Origin: Linum tenue
Taxonomy: Eukaryota > Streptophyta > Magnoliopsida > Malpighiales > Linaceae
Direction: 5' to 3'
Assembly (NCBI GenBank): GCA_946122785.1
Contig: CAMGYJ010000005.1
Span: 40,290,002-40,354,001 of the forward strand
DNA length: 64,000 nt
The position numbers were made by a program, and so were the translations under genes. Below are positions 41,832-52,419 of this stretch, in pieces. Within the stretch, counting starts at the first letter, position 1; each line of letters begins with the position of its first letter. The notes beneath the pieces were generated by a model. That model had not been told where the DNA came from. It searched no databases and was given only the letters and a program-made list of their open reading frames with translations.

Positions 41832-43409
41832 ATGTCTCCAACAAAATCCAGGAATAAATCCAAAAAACTCGCCGGGAATTCTGCCAGACCACCGCAAAAC
41901 AATGTGGCAACCAACCCGAAGAAAAGCGGCTGCTCCGACCCGACTCCCGGATTGGAGATTCTCTCATCGTCGCCGGATTCTTCCTCCTCGCCCGACCATG
42001 AAAATTCGGGCAGCCCAATCGGGGCACTGCTGCTGGGCTCCGAACCCGATTCGGTTTCCAACAACGGCAGCTGCTACTCCGGCGAGGAAGACCCAAAAGA
42101 AGTAACCAAAACGACCGCGACCCGGCTGCCGGACAACCTCCACGTCACCGTCTCCGGTCTGGACAGCGACCGGCGGGAAAAAATCCGGCTGAAGAACGAG
42201 AAGAAGCACGCCAGACAGAGGGAGCGGCGAGCACAAGAGCTCCACGAACGCTGCTGTGGGTTCCTGATGTCGAGGAAGCTCGAATCCCTCTCGCAGCAGA
42301 TCGTGGCGATGGGATTCTCCAAAGATCGTGCCACAATGGCGCTCATGATGAACGACGGGAAGGTAGAGGAGTCCGTGAATTGGCTTTTCGAAGGCAACGG
42401 CGATGATAACGGCGATCAAGGCGATAAGGACGACGGAGAAAGTAGTATCCCCGAAAAGAGGAATTTAGGGTTGAAGATTGAAATCAGCGACGAGCTTGCT
42501 GAGATTGCAGCTCTGGAGGTTCGATTCAAATGTTCTAAACAAGAAATTGAAAGGGCAGTTGTGAATTGTGAAGGGGATCTCGCGAAAGCAACAGAGGTTC
42601 TGGCTTCCCAGAAACCAGAGCAGCCGACTCCTCCTCCTCCGCCGCCGCTGCCACCACAAGCGAATTTCGAGCTCGGCGTCGATGTCGCCGCGGTTCCCCG
42701 GCAGAGGATGATCCATTATTCGGACCCTGTCAACAGAAACTTTCAGAATCAGAGGTGGGGGAATCATGGCTATGGATACAACAACCCATCACTATTTCAA
42801 TCACCAAAATTTCAGCAACAGCATTCACAGTTCATGAATTCCAATCAATACCCAGTTCAGAACTCAAACACTTATTCTTCAACGGCGAGATGGTATTCCA
42901 GTAATGTTCCTTTCCAAAACCATAATCACCATCACCTCCACCACCGTCCATCGTCGTACAAAGAAACCCCATTTCTGTTCAGCGGCCCAAACCCAATGGA
43001 AGCTTCGGCAGGAACTAGAATGGGTGGTGGTAGTAGTAGATCATCAGAGTATCAGAGTTTTCCATCTTCCAGTAATTTGCCATCACTAGCAGCTCCATCT
43101 TCGCTTGGACTGTTTGATAGCTGGGGATCACCAACTTCACAGGTTGATTGGAACAGTGGAGGTTTGATGCCTAATTTCGATTATACGAGCATAGATTGGA
43201 GTCTGGATTCAAGCTTGCTGCCTTCCAAGTCAAGGAGAATGTGGCTGGGGCTCTCCTCGTTGTTGATCAGCAATGGTTCTTCGGCCAGCGGGAATGGAGG
43301 TATGGAAGCACCATCTTCTGCGCCAGGATTGCGTGATTGGACCTCTCCTTTTGCACAGAAGGATATGTTCAGCTTGTCTAGACAATTTGTTACCTCTCCT
43401 TCTCTTTAA
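41832..43409 (+). CDS. UBA-domain protein (plant-specific, Ser/Asn-rich)
   Basis: An intact frame of 525 residues. The N-terminus is Ser/Pro-rich and disordered. Residues about 100-148 form a charged helix (LHVTVSGLDSDRREKIRLKN, EKKHARQRERRAQELHERCC). Residues about 150-189 are a UBA domain (QQIVAMGFSKDRATMALMMN, VEESVNWLFEG), which binds ubiquitin. A second UBA-like helix pair follows (EIAALEVRFKCSKQEIERAV, CEGDLAKATEVL), then a Pro run, Gln/Asn/His-rich stretches and the conserved end DWTSPFAQKDMFSLSRQF. Plant proteins of this layout are annotated only as UBA/TS-N domain proteins. A T-tract and CTCTGCAG at 41808-41815 suggest a 5' UTR intron acceptor. It converges with the GT37 gene 450 bp downstream. 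Role unknown beyond ubiquitin binding. Confidence 0.9.
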   Translation: MSPTKSRNKSKKLAGNSARPPQNNVATNPKKSGCSDPTPGLEILSSSPDSSSSPDHENSGSPIGALLLGSEPDSVSNNGSCYSGEEDPKEVTKTTATRLPDNLHVTVSGLDSDRREKIRLKNEKKHARQRERRAQELHERCCGFLMSRKLESLSQQIVAMGFSKDRATMALMMNDGKVEESVNWLFEGNGDDNGDQGDKDDGESSIPEKRNLGLKIEISDELAEIAALEVRFKCSKQEIERAVVNCEGDLAKATEVLASQKPEQPTPPPPPPLPPQANFELGVDVAAVPRQRMIHYSDPVNRNFQNQRWGNHGYGYNNPSLFQSPKFQQQHSQFMNSNQYPVQNSNTYSSTARWYSSNVPFQNHNHHHLHHRPSSYKETPFLFSGPNPMEASAGTRMGGGSSRSSEYQSFPSSSNLPSLAAPSSLGLFDSWGSPTSQVDWNSGGLMPNFDYTSIDWSLDSSLLPSKSRRMWLGLSSLLISNGSSASGNGGMEAPSSAPGLRDWTSPFAQKDMFSLSRQFVTSPSL

Positions 43410-43863
43410 GAGCATGAAAGACACAGAGAGAGGGATGGTTGCAACCTGTATATTTAGTTGATGTTGGGTGCATAAATGTTCATCTCCATGTCTATATTTT
43501 GTTGAGAAATCAAATCAAAATGCATCCTTTCTTTCTAATTGAATCTATTGAATGGAAATCGAAAAACAGTATTGAATGTTATCATCAAAACCAGATACAA
43601 TTATATTCTATCATGTTCGATTCAATCTAAAAGTCAATTCAATCGAATAGTGAACAGCATCTTTGCAGTTAATCATACATTGAAAAACAAAAACTCACCA
43701 ACACAAACACCTTAACTTGGTTCATGATTGAAGACAACCGATTCAGTCAAATGTCGATAATCTATTACTGTACTTTCTTTACAATCGAAGAATCGAAAAA
43801 GGGGGTTAATTATCATATAGCCGGTAGTAGAATTTGGTTACTGTTTTTGTTTCATGCTCATCA

Positions 43864-45701
43864 CTACTCAACTAGCTTGACTCCCCAGTTCAAGTCCTTA
43901 CAGTGTCTCAAGTAAGGAACAAGAGCACCAGCATCAACCTTCTCATCTGTGTCACAGTCACAAGTTGGAGGGAAATGGAAACAAGGCTCCATCGACAGAT
44001 CCTCTACACAGGCTGGGTTCGGTACATTCTGGTCATTCGCCTTGTGCAGAATCCATGGCTTCAAACCTCCAAGCCCCTGAGCTACATATCCAAACGTCGA
44101 CCAAGCACTTGTCACCAGAACATCACAAGTACTGAGCAGACTAATCTCAGCCCACGCCTTCATGTTGTGCATATTGTCACCAAACTTTTGATACTCCTCG
44201 TGGCTTGGCTGATAAACTCCAATCACGTCACCTTCCACAGTCGGCTTGGTCCAGTACATGTTCTTGATGTGCTCATAGTACTCGGAGTACAAAGAAACTG
44301 CAAGAATAGCCTTGGAAGATGTCCCGTTCCCGGATTGAGAAGTACCTACAGGTTTGGCATCATCAAGTTTAGGCAAGATGTTGTTCTCCTTTGAACTGCA
44401 TTTCAGTATCTGATCCATTACAGTCTGAAATGGTACAGTTTTGGGATTGAACACTCTAATCTGCAAACCAATTCTCTGATCTGCCTTCTCCAGGTACGCC
44501 CGGTAGAACCTCTTGATTAGCCCCCACGCCTGATTCGAAGGATGGAACAGGTATCGACCCAAGTGATGAAACACAGTTTGCTTCTCAGGAAACATTTTTA
44601 TCACCTCTTTCTCGAAGCGTTTCATCACGAAGAAAGCTGGTGCGTAGTATTGATCCGATAACATAATCAGCCATGGAATCTTCTCGATAGAAGCTTGACC
44701 TCGGTCGCAGTAGAACACGTTATCTCCATCGTAGCGACCATGATTCACATTCACAAACAGATACGAAGACGCTTGACCCCTCGACGACTCGTTTCTTGCT
44801 GCAGAAGAATTACCCTTCTGCATCAAGCTTCCAATGCTGTGTGAGTGCCTGTCCTTCTCATCCCAAAATTCCTTCTGCAGAGGGAACTTGTCCACCGGCA
44901 GGACCCACGACGAGTTTGGGAATGGCTCGCAGAACAGATCTTCCATATCGGGTCGTTGATGGAGAAGCAGCACTCTCTCCGTGAGAAGAGCAAACAGAAA
45001 TGTGGAAGCAATGCTTATCATTCTGTTCCCTAACCCATTTGCAGGTAACCAGATGACATACTTGCAGTACTCTTCAGAAGAAGAATGATCACGGTCTACT
45101 CTGTCCAACTTTGTAAGCTTCCTAATTGCCCTTTTGTACGACTTAGTTCCAGGTCCACACTGCCTGTGAAGATCTTCGTACTTCCTCAGCTTGGAAATGA
45201 GATATGAAGATGGCTTATGAGGTGAATGCTTGCGGTAGGATTGATGCCTGCTTAAGCAAGAAGGTTCGTCAGCTTCAGGAGACATTAATAGTCCATCCAG
45301 CAACGCTTCGTCGTTTCGATTTGACGAATCTTGTTGTGTCCTGAATCCTGGAGATGGGGTTGGAGCAACTGAAGGTGGGGAAGCCAAATGCTCTCTCAGT
45401 TCTGTGAATCAGGAAAAAAGGGTGTTTTTTTCAGAAACGAAACTTTTCGGCAATTCCTCTGAGAAGGATGAATGTGGTTACACTGTTACTTACCTCCAAT
45501 TGTCGCCGGAGCTTGCTGCCGGAATTTACCCTTCAGGATTTGGGTAATGCTGAACCCTCCGGTGCCGCTGAAGGTTGAGCTCCGAGATATTGTCACGAGT
45601 AGGATTGATGCAGGGAGAATTATCAAGGACAGAATCAGAACCGTGGCGAATCTCTTGTTGTCCCATCCCAACCTCTGCTTCGCAGACTGGAACAGTTCCA
45701 T
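43864..45701 (-). CDS. Galactoside 2-alpha-L-fucosyltransferase, FUT1-like (GT37), two exons
   Basis: The exons are 45701-45494 and 45401-43864, 581 residues; the donor is GGAG|GTAAGT, the acceptor GATTCACAG, and the joined frame is intact. I chose the first in-frame ATG (MELFQSAKQRL); the open frame upstream of it has no ATG. There is an anchor at about residues 17-36 (FATVLILSLIILPASILLVT), then a stem and the GT37 domain: LLDGLLMSPEADEPSCLSRH, PANGLGNRMISIAS, DQRIGLQIRVF, SAWSTFGYVAQGLGGLKPWI and LVPYLRHCKDLNWGVKLVE. The last two are closer to Arabidopsis FUT1, the xyloglucan fucosyltransferase, than are the other three copies in this window. It probably represents the conserved parent branch, with the intron after the anchor. 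Confidence 0.92.
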
Positions 45702-45759
45702 GACTTCCTTTGTCTGAAGTTGGATTGCTTGCAAGCACTCTGATGAATCCACCCACTAC

Positions 45760-46790
45760 CTAAAAAGACCTCTGCAGTTCAGTTACTAACAATCAAACAG
45801 AAACCCAACAACCAAACTTATCAAAAATTATATCTTCAGACTTACAATCATTCAACAACAAACGGGTTACTAGTTAGGTTCTAATCAAGTAGATTTGAGT
45901 AGTTGATATGACAATTGTTGATCCCGAATCCCCGAAAAAAAGATAACACTGAATTGTTCCGATTTTATCGAATGTACCCGAACAACATCATTTCAGCATA
46001 AACGAAACCGAACAAAAGAAACTGGACTGAAATTCTTCAGGTTTCGGACAGGAAACGGTCTGAAAACACACAGGAGAGTCGGAGAAGAGAGGAGTGACAT
46101 ACCAGAGAATGGACAGGCCAAAGGAACTCAATTTCTCTGTGGTCTGAATCCCAGGAGGAAGAAAACTTCTGTGAGGCTCTCTTGTTCTGAAAATTTTCCC
46201 GGAAAATCCCATTCCATCCCCATCAGCTGCTACAGTTCCCACACAAAGAAAAAAACCCTTTTTCCCAAATAATTTATGAGCATGCAATTATAGTATTGCT
46301 GCATCAGGAAAATTTGACATCTTTTCCCAAAATTCTGATGTTGTTGCTATAAAAGCCAGAAGGGCTTGGAATTTTACTATTCCCTATATGGTGGGATGAA
46401 TTTGGAGTCATTTAAGAATCCGGGAAACTGTCAACAGGCAGAGTATATACAGAGTAATTTCGTATTAATTGATTGTGGGGAGACTCTTATCTTTGTATAG
46501 CCACGGTAACTTTACAGTTACAATCCCATGAACAGTGGTGAAAAGTTAATTGACTGTAATCTAGGATTAAATAATTAGATGACGATTAAAATCCTTGATT
46601 CCTGCCTCCCAGAACGGCGTTTTTTCAACTTCTGGGGGATGTGTTGTTTAATTAGTGCCGTGAACCTGCACTGGCAATTATTCCAGACGCGGGGAATGAT
46701 TATAGAGAAATGGGTGGTCAATTATTTCAAAAAGTAGTCAATTGAGATTTTTAATTTTTATATATTGGTGGTCAATTGATGTCACTTAGT
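45760..46790. promoter_or_regulatory. 5' UTR and promoter of the FUT1-like gene
   Basis: A TTTTTAG acceptor-like site just above 45756 (minus strand) suggests a 5' UTR intron. 45990-46290 has an open minus-strand frame (99 codons) with no domain, which I read as leader. The rest is AT-rich promoter DNA without a recognised gene. Confidence 0.4.
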
Positions 46791-47455
46791 TTTTTTTTTT
46801 TTTTTTTTTTTTTTCCAAGAAATGTCAAGAGAAAACCTTTACAATCTACCCCGACCCTGCCCAACCCAATACATCAGAGAAGCCAACCCACAAAATCAAA
46901 GGCGCAAAACTCTAAAGGGGAGAGTAACAGTGCTTTCTGCGCCACTCTATGGGCAGCAATGTTAGCAGTCCGAGGAACTGCCCTAAACTCTAAAGAAATA
47001 GAGACGGAAGAAAGGAGAAGGGAGCAATCCCGAAGCACCGGACCTCCAAAGGAGACAGAGAGAACACCTTGACGAAGCTGCCGAAACACCACCTCTGAAT
47101 CTCCTTCTATGATGACCCGAAGCAGCACTTTGGAGACTACAAGGGCGAAGGCGTCCCTAGCTGTTAGGAGCTCCGCAAGATAGGGATCAGCAATACCGGG
47201 AAGGAGAGACCCTAAAGCCAGAGCCACATGCCCATCTGAACTGCGCACCACAAGACCAGACGGGCACCCAGAAGGACGAACAGCAGCATCAAAGTGGATC
47301 TTCACAAAGCCAACAGGAGCAGGGGACCAAGACGAGAGGCGAGAATGGGAAGGCTGGGGCAGAGCAGGGACCAAAGGAAGGGAGGAAGACATAACGCGAA
47401 CTTGGAAAAAAACACTGACGAGCGAGAGACCGGGCATGAGGCTGGACATGCCCAC
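46791..47455 (-). pseudogene. 5'-truncated LINE: RNase H tail with poly-A
   Basis: The minus-strand frame 47455-46874 has a plant RNase H-like domain (RVT_3 type): FVKIHFDAAVRPSG, GLVVRSSDGHVALALGSLLP, DPYLAELLTARDAFALVVSK, IIEGDSEVVFRQL, and VPRTANIAAHRVAQKALLLS. This domain ends ORF2 in many plant L1 elements. A stop, about 60 bp of 3' UTR and a run of about 25 A on the minus strand (46815-46791) follow. Everything before RNase H is missing, the usual outcome of incomplete reverse transcription. Confidence 0.88.
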
Positions 47456-47499
47456 GTAACAAATTTCACGTCACGAAAGACATTCATGATTTATTTAAC

Positions 47500-47720
47500 C
47501 GTGTTAATACCTTAGTTTGGCCCGAACTATAGACAAATTTTCTACTTTGATCTGAGGTATTGGAAATTGCTATTCTGGCCTGAACTATGTATCATACTTC
47601 CTTATTTGGCCTGGAGGCGGGTTTGACCGTCAAATTTGACGGTCAACCGAGTTGACCATTAGTCAACGTTCAGCTCAGTTGCCACGTCAGCTAGCAGGGA
47701 AAACATCTCAAACTTTTTCG
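47500..47720. mobile_element. Fragment of a MULE-type terminal repeat
   Basis: TACCTTAGTTTGGCCCGAAC, repeated GGCC(T/C)GAACTAT, TGACCGTCAAATTTGACGGT and GCCACGTCAGC follow the pattern of the Pack-MULE ends nearby (repeats, then a TGACCGTnAA box and a CCACGTCA box). No opposite end was found. Confidence 0.45.
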
Positions 47721-48029
47721 GATTAAGATATTGTTCTTTTTTACCTAAATTTTGCATGTTTTTTTTGCTTTTGTGCACATATTAAGGTGACTTCCCGAAA
47801 AGTCACTCATTTTTGCATTGCTCCACGGTGAGCATGTCTAACTTCGGAGTTCTTACAAGAATTTCTCAATTTCACTCCATAATGGGTCTTGTCAGTTAAT
47901 GTTGATTTTTTACTTATAAATTGTAACATCTCCAGCCCTTTTCCTCACCAAACAATATATTTTTTTCAAAAAATTGGCAAGGAAAAACAAAAAAACCTAA
48001 ACCTATTATTGTTATTATTATTTTTATTA

Positions 48030-49327
48030 TTAGAATATAGGGTTAAAGACACATTTGGTCACTGAGATTACAAAATCGGGACATGTTTAGTCACTAGAAA
48101 AAGTTAATATCAAATTTGGTCACTACAATTACTAAAACTGGACACATTTAGTCACTCGCCGTTAGTCTCCGTCCAACTCCGTTAATGAAGTCCGTTAAGT
48201 GCTGATGTGGCAAACAGAATTGCCTAATCAGCCGGATATAACCCAACAAAAATAAAACCCGACCCGCCACGTCATTATAACCCGCCACGTCATTAAAACC
48301 AATCCAACCCAACTCATGACCCAACCCTACCCAACCCTTCTTTCTCCTTCCTCCCCGATTGGGCTCACTTCATCTTCCTCCCAATCTCCTTCACAGCCAC
48401 AGAAGATAACTCGTAACTCTGTCGCCGGCGAACACCGGCCGGCGTCCGTAAGCTGTTTAACGAGGAGAGCTAGCTGGTGCCTGGTGGTGCTGTTTTTGCC
48501 TTAACCTGAATTGCTAGTTGAACGTGGAGTGGAGCGGGAGGGATTTTTTTTCTCTCCACAGTAGAGTTGACTAATTGGATTAATGGAGCCGCTATCAGGA
48601 CCCGGAACTAGATCCAGCCCGACCGCCGACGAGACGGCTCTCGATTCCGTCCACTTCGGCGAGGATATCCGGCACCTAATCTCCGTGCCGACGGAGAACG
48701 CCAGCTCCTTCACCGCGCTTCTCGAATTGCCTCCCAATCAAGCCGTGGAGCTGCTCCACTCCCCTGAGTCGACCCGGCCCGATTCTTCCCAGCAGCAGCA
48801 GTACCAACCGCCGCAGCACTTCAATGCCGGCTTGCTCACCTTCCCGACCAACGCCGCCTTGATTGAGCGCGCCGCCAAGTTCTCCGTCTTCGCCGCGGAG
48901 GAGGATTTGAACAACAACAACGGGGAAAAGATTAATGGCGGAGAGATCTTCTCCCCGCTCAGCGAATTTGGATGGGATGGGGAAAACCCTAAATTGGGTT
49001 GGGGAGGAAGGAGAAAGAAGAGTTGGGTAGGGTTGGGTCATGAGTTGGGTTGGGTTGGTTTTAATGAGGTGGCGGGTTATAATGACGTGGCGGGTCGGGT
49101 TTTATTTTTCTTGGGTTATATCCGGCTGATTAGGCAATTCTGTTTGCCACATCAGCACTTAACGGACTTCATTAACGGAGTTGGACGGAGACTAACGGCG
49201 AGTGATTAAATGCGTCCAGTTTTAGTAATTGTAGTGACCAAATTTGATATTAACTTTTTCTAGTGACTAAACATGTCCCGATTTTGTAATCTCAGTGACC
49301 AAATGTGTCTTTAACCCTTAGAATATA
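48030..49327. mobile_element. Pack-MULE carrying a bHLH fragment
   Basis: The element is 48040-49317 (1278 bp). TIRs of about 315 bp (48040-48357 and 49002-49317) start GGGTTAAAGACACATTTGGT and differ at only a handful of places. TTAGAATATA flanks it on both sides (48030-48039 and 49318-49327), a 10-bp Mutator-type duplication. Nearly identical TIRs mean a recent or homogenised element. There is no transposase; the interior is a host gene fragment. Confidence 0.95.
48583..49209 (+). CDS. Chimeric frame: N-terminal part of a bHLH transcription factor fused to TIR sequence
   Basis: An ATG at 48583 opens 208 codons. Residues about 20-115 match the N-terminal region of a bHLH48/60-type factor: GEDIRHLISVPTENASSFTA, LLELPPNQAVELLHSPE, LTFPTNAALIERAAKFSVFA. 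From about residue 135 the frame runs into the right TIR (KLGWGGRRKK... onward). The DNA-binding basic-helix-loop-helix itself is absent. If expressed, the product would be a non-DNA-binding peptide that could compete for partners; whether it is translated is unknown. Confidence 0.7.
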   Translation: MEPLSGPGTRSSPTADETALDSVHFGEDIRHLISVPTENASSFTALLELPPNQAVELLHSPESTRPDSSQQQQYQPPQHFNAGLLTFPTNAALIERAAKFSVFAAEEDLNNNNGEKINGGEIFSPLSEFGWDGENPKLGWGGRRKKSWVGLGHELGWVGFNEVAGYNDVAGRVLFFLGYIRLIRQFCLPHQHLTDFINGVGRRLTASD

Positions 49328-49597
49328 TAAAGTGGGAGTTGGTTTAAAGGGTTTAGTAGGTTACATAAGAGCACATCGTAGAATTATAAGAATATATAAA
49401 GGGCGAGTTTAGTTTAACGGATTTAGTAGGCTATATAAGAGTGTATCGTATAATTAGAAATTAGAATATATAAGGAGCGAATTTGGTCAAGGGGTTTAGT
49501 AGGCTATATGAGGGTGAATCATAGAGTATATATTATATAAAGAGCAAATGTAGCTTAAGAGGTTTAGTAGACTACATAAATGTGCATCATAAATTTT
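49318..49597. repeat. Tandem repeat of about 70 bp, four copies
   Basis: Units begin AGAATATATAAAG and contain GGTTTAGTAGGCTATATAAG and a later CATCGTA. They start near 49320, 49389, 49463 and 49534. The bHLH Pack-MULE duplicated ten bases of the first unit, so it landed in this array. Confidence 0.75.
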
Positions 49598-49598
49598 G

Positions 49599-51036
49599 GG
49601 GGTAATTGCATGGTTGGTCACTGAGATTACAAAAAACGTTCATGTTTGGTCACTGAAAATATTTAAATCCAATCTTGGTCACTCAAATTAGTTAAATGGT
49701 TCAAGATTGGTCACTCTCCGTCCAACTCCGTTAAATATGTCTGATGTGGCAGTCAACCATCAAAGTTGACCGTTAACTCGATGATGTGGCAATTAAAATA
49801 TAATAAATAAAATAAATTTTAATCTTCTACCATTTCCAACTCATTTTCACAATAAAGTAAAATAAAAAAATTATTATAATTAAAAGAGTAGCTCCAGGCT
49901 CGCCTCGATCCCGTCGATCACCGCCTTCCCGCCCGTGTGGATGCAGAAGTGCTCCACCCCTGTTTTGAAATTAATCACCGGCGGCTTCCCCCTCTTCGCT
50001 CCAGATCCGGCCGCGAGGTCTTCAATTTCCTCATCGAGTACACCGCCACGAACCGGACCAGCTCCCTGACCGGCAGGATTTTGGGGGAGATTTCCCTGAG
50101 ATTGTCAACGAACACCCGGGTTGCAGCTTTGGGCAGATTCTTCGCCAGGTGGAACCCAAGCCTCCCCTGTTCGTCCTCCTTCTGGATACAACACCCGTAA
50201 GAATCGTCCTTCACGCCGTGGTGTGTGCGGACCAGGGTCTTGAGCTTGAAGATGCAGCGGTGCCTCAAGGACCGCTTGTTGGTGAGCAGAATCGCGCACC
50301 CACCCGATGGCAATTGGCTAGAATCATGGATCTGTCGTTGCCCGCGTACCAATTGGGGCTGAGCGACTCGGAAGTGACGACGAGGGCGACCTTGTTTTTT
50401 TGTGCACGGAAGGTGTTCGACACAATGCCTACGGAGATCAAGCTGGCGCTGCAGCCCATACCGGTGAGATTGAACGTCCTGACGTCGTCCCGCATCTTGT
50501 AGTGGTTGACGATGCGGGAGGTGGGGGAAGGGACAGCGGCGAGCATCGAGACTTTGACAACGAGGAGGTCGATTTCGTCCGGCTTGACGCCGGATCGGGC
50601 GAGGAGCTTGCCGATGGTGTCGTGGAAGAACTCGTCCATCTCGAGGAGGCCGTCGCGGAGGGTAGGGTTCTCCTCGCGGCCCTCGAAGACCATGCGCGGG
50701 ACGTAGGTCTCTTCGCCGATGCCGGATGAGATCATGGCCTTGAGGAGGAACTTGTACTCTTTCAATTATAATATTTTTTTTATTTTACTTTATTATGAAA
50801 ATGAGTTGGAAATGATAGTAGATTAAAATTTATTTTATTTATTATTTTTTAGTTGCCACGTCACCGAGTTAACGGTCAACTTTGAGGGTTGACTGCCACA
50901 TCAGACATATTTAACGGAGAGTGACCAAACTTGAACCATTTAACTAATTTGAGTGACCAAGATTGGATTTAAATATTTTCAGTGACCAAACATGAACGTT
51001 TTTTGTAATCTTAGTGACCAACCATGCAATTAACTC
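49599..51036. mobile_element. Pack-MULE carrying a KCS fragment
   Basis: TIRs of about 290 bp (GTAATTGCATGGTTGGTCAC at 49602 and its inverse at 51033) share GGTCACTGAGATTACAAAA and the TCTCCGTCCAACTCCGTTAA box with the bHLH Pack-MULE, so both belong to related families. The two arms are clearly similar but more diverged than those of the neighbour. I could not pair a target duplication. No transposase. Confidence 0.88.
49886..50765 (-). pseudogene. Captured 3-ketoacyl-CoA synthase (KCS) fragment
   Basis: On the minus strand: KYKFLLKAMISSGIGEETY-like start, LLEMDEFFHDTIGKLLARSG, FNLTGMGCSASLIS (the catalytic Cys), VTSESLSPNWYAGNDRSMIL, then after a frameshift GGCAILLTNKRSLRHR, IFKLKTLVRTHHGVKDDSYG, CCIQKEDEQGRLGFHLAKNL, and after another TGVEHFCIHTGGKAVIDGI. 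KCS enzymes condense acyl-CoA with malonyl-CoA to make very-long-chain fatty acids for wax and lipids. Roughly the middle 60-65 percent of the enzyme is present, without its membrane N-terminus and its C-terminal Asn region. At least two frameshifts; no ATG at the start. Confidence 0.92.
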
Positions 51037-51164
51037 TAAAGACATTCTTTCCGAAATCAGAAGATTCGCGAATTCATCGCAGTAATTCGCGCTCCAAGAA
51101 ATCATAAGTCATAACTGACCCGTTTGTCGCGTCAAAGTGGGAGCGGCGGCTGTAGACCCACGAA

Positions 51165-51700
51165 TTGGGTGACAGGGCTGAAAATTGACCCGACCCGTCC
51201 CTGACCCTGTCTGACCCGCCCCGAAAGAGTAAAGACTAAAGATGTATAACTGACCCTTCCCGACCCTGTTTCTTTCATGATCCTGTCTGACCCTTTAGGG
51301 TCGAGGCGGGTCACGAAGGGTCGGGTTAGTGGGTCGACCCTAATAAATAGACTACTTTTCTAAAAATTACAATTTGGTACTCGAATTTATTTTTTCTTAT
51401 ATTTTAGTACCTAAAATTTATTTTTCTTACAAATAAGTCCCAAAAATTTGATGGTAAAATTACGTTTTGGTACCCAATTTTTATCTTTTTACAATTTAGT
51501 ACTTAAACTTTTAAAATTTTACAAATAGGTCCAACGTGTTTGTATGATGCTAAGGGTCATAGGGTCAAAAAATGACCCGACCCTATCTGACCCTGACCCG
51601 ACCCTAAGTTGACCCTGTAGGCAAACTGACCTAGCCCGACCCTGAAGGTCGGGACAGGTCGGGGTAGGTGAGTGGGTTTTATGGGTCAAACTTACACCCG
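51165..51700. mobile_element. Probable non-autonomous hAT-like element rich in GACCC words
   Basis: The ends CAGGGCTGAAAATTGACCC (about 51172) and the complement GGGTCAAACTTACACCCG (about 51683-51700) are imperfect inverted repeats. The interior repeats GACCCGACCC and GGGTCG, the style of the other hAT elements in this window. No clean 8-bp duplication was found. Confidence 0.5.
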
Positions 51701-52419
51701 TATTTGACATAATTCACAACTCGAGGGATGAGGACAGACAGGCCACAGGCGAGAGTCGAGGCCGACAATTGCCTTGCTTTTACACATTTTCGGTTTCGAC
51801 ATGGTGTACAAGATGACGTGTCCATGTTTTTACTTTCAAATTTACCATGGCTAGCTAGCATGATATGACGATTAAATAAAGAGGCGTGTTATTTGCCGCA
51901 CGTGTCATTACTATTTGCCGCCCGTAAATTAAACTAAAAATATATTTTTGCCCTCCAAAATTTTTTAATATTATATTCTTTGATTTGTTTTTTTAAACTA
52001 CCCACACCACCACCCGACCACAATCACCATAGCCGGAGTCACGGCCACCTGACGGCGGCCTAAGTTGCCGACCACCGGACCACCGTCAGCATAAGTCGCC
52101 GGCCATCGGACGAAAATCGTACCACATCGTCGGACCAGCGAATGAGGTAACCTCCTGTATTTTGACCTGTCCGACTGTCGGAGGCGGACCCCGTCCGACC
52201 CCAGCGAGCGGACGACGCCCGACGGTCGGATGAGGTCGAATGTGTAGCGGTGGTCCGAAGCTCTGTTTCGGACGGTTTGCGGTGGTCTGAAGCCCGTTTT
52301 CGGAGAGATGGCGGTGGCACGAAAAGCTGCGTCGGTCGGCTGGCGGTGGTACGAAAGTCTGCGTCGGACGAGGTTGCTCAGTCCGTTCAAGGGCTTCATA
52401 CCATTTGTTATCTTTTTTG

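Noticed and set aside
41964..42419. Minus-strand reading frames opposite the UBA-domain gene
   Set aside because: They are GC-rich shadows of a well-supported plus-strand gene, with no domain of their own.
45702..45756. An earlier start for the FUT1-like gene
   Set aside because: The frame is open there but has no ATG; the first in-frame ATG is 45701.
45988..46287. A 99-codon minus-strand gene upstream of the FUT1-like gene
   Set aside because: No recognisable domain, and its position fits the 5' leader or promoter.
46791..47520. A target duplication AAACTAAG for the LINE RNase H fragment
   Set aside because: The match is short, partly inside the A-tail, and would put the element start in sequence that looks like a MULE end.
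51998..52399. A 133-residue Arg-rich protein
   Set aside because: It reads through repeated CCGGTC/GGTCGGA words in several frames equally well; it is repeat-driven.
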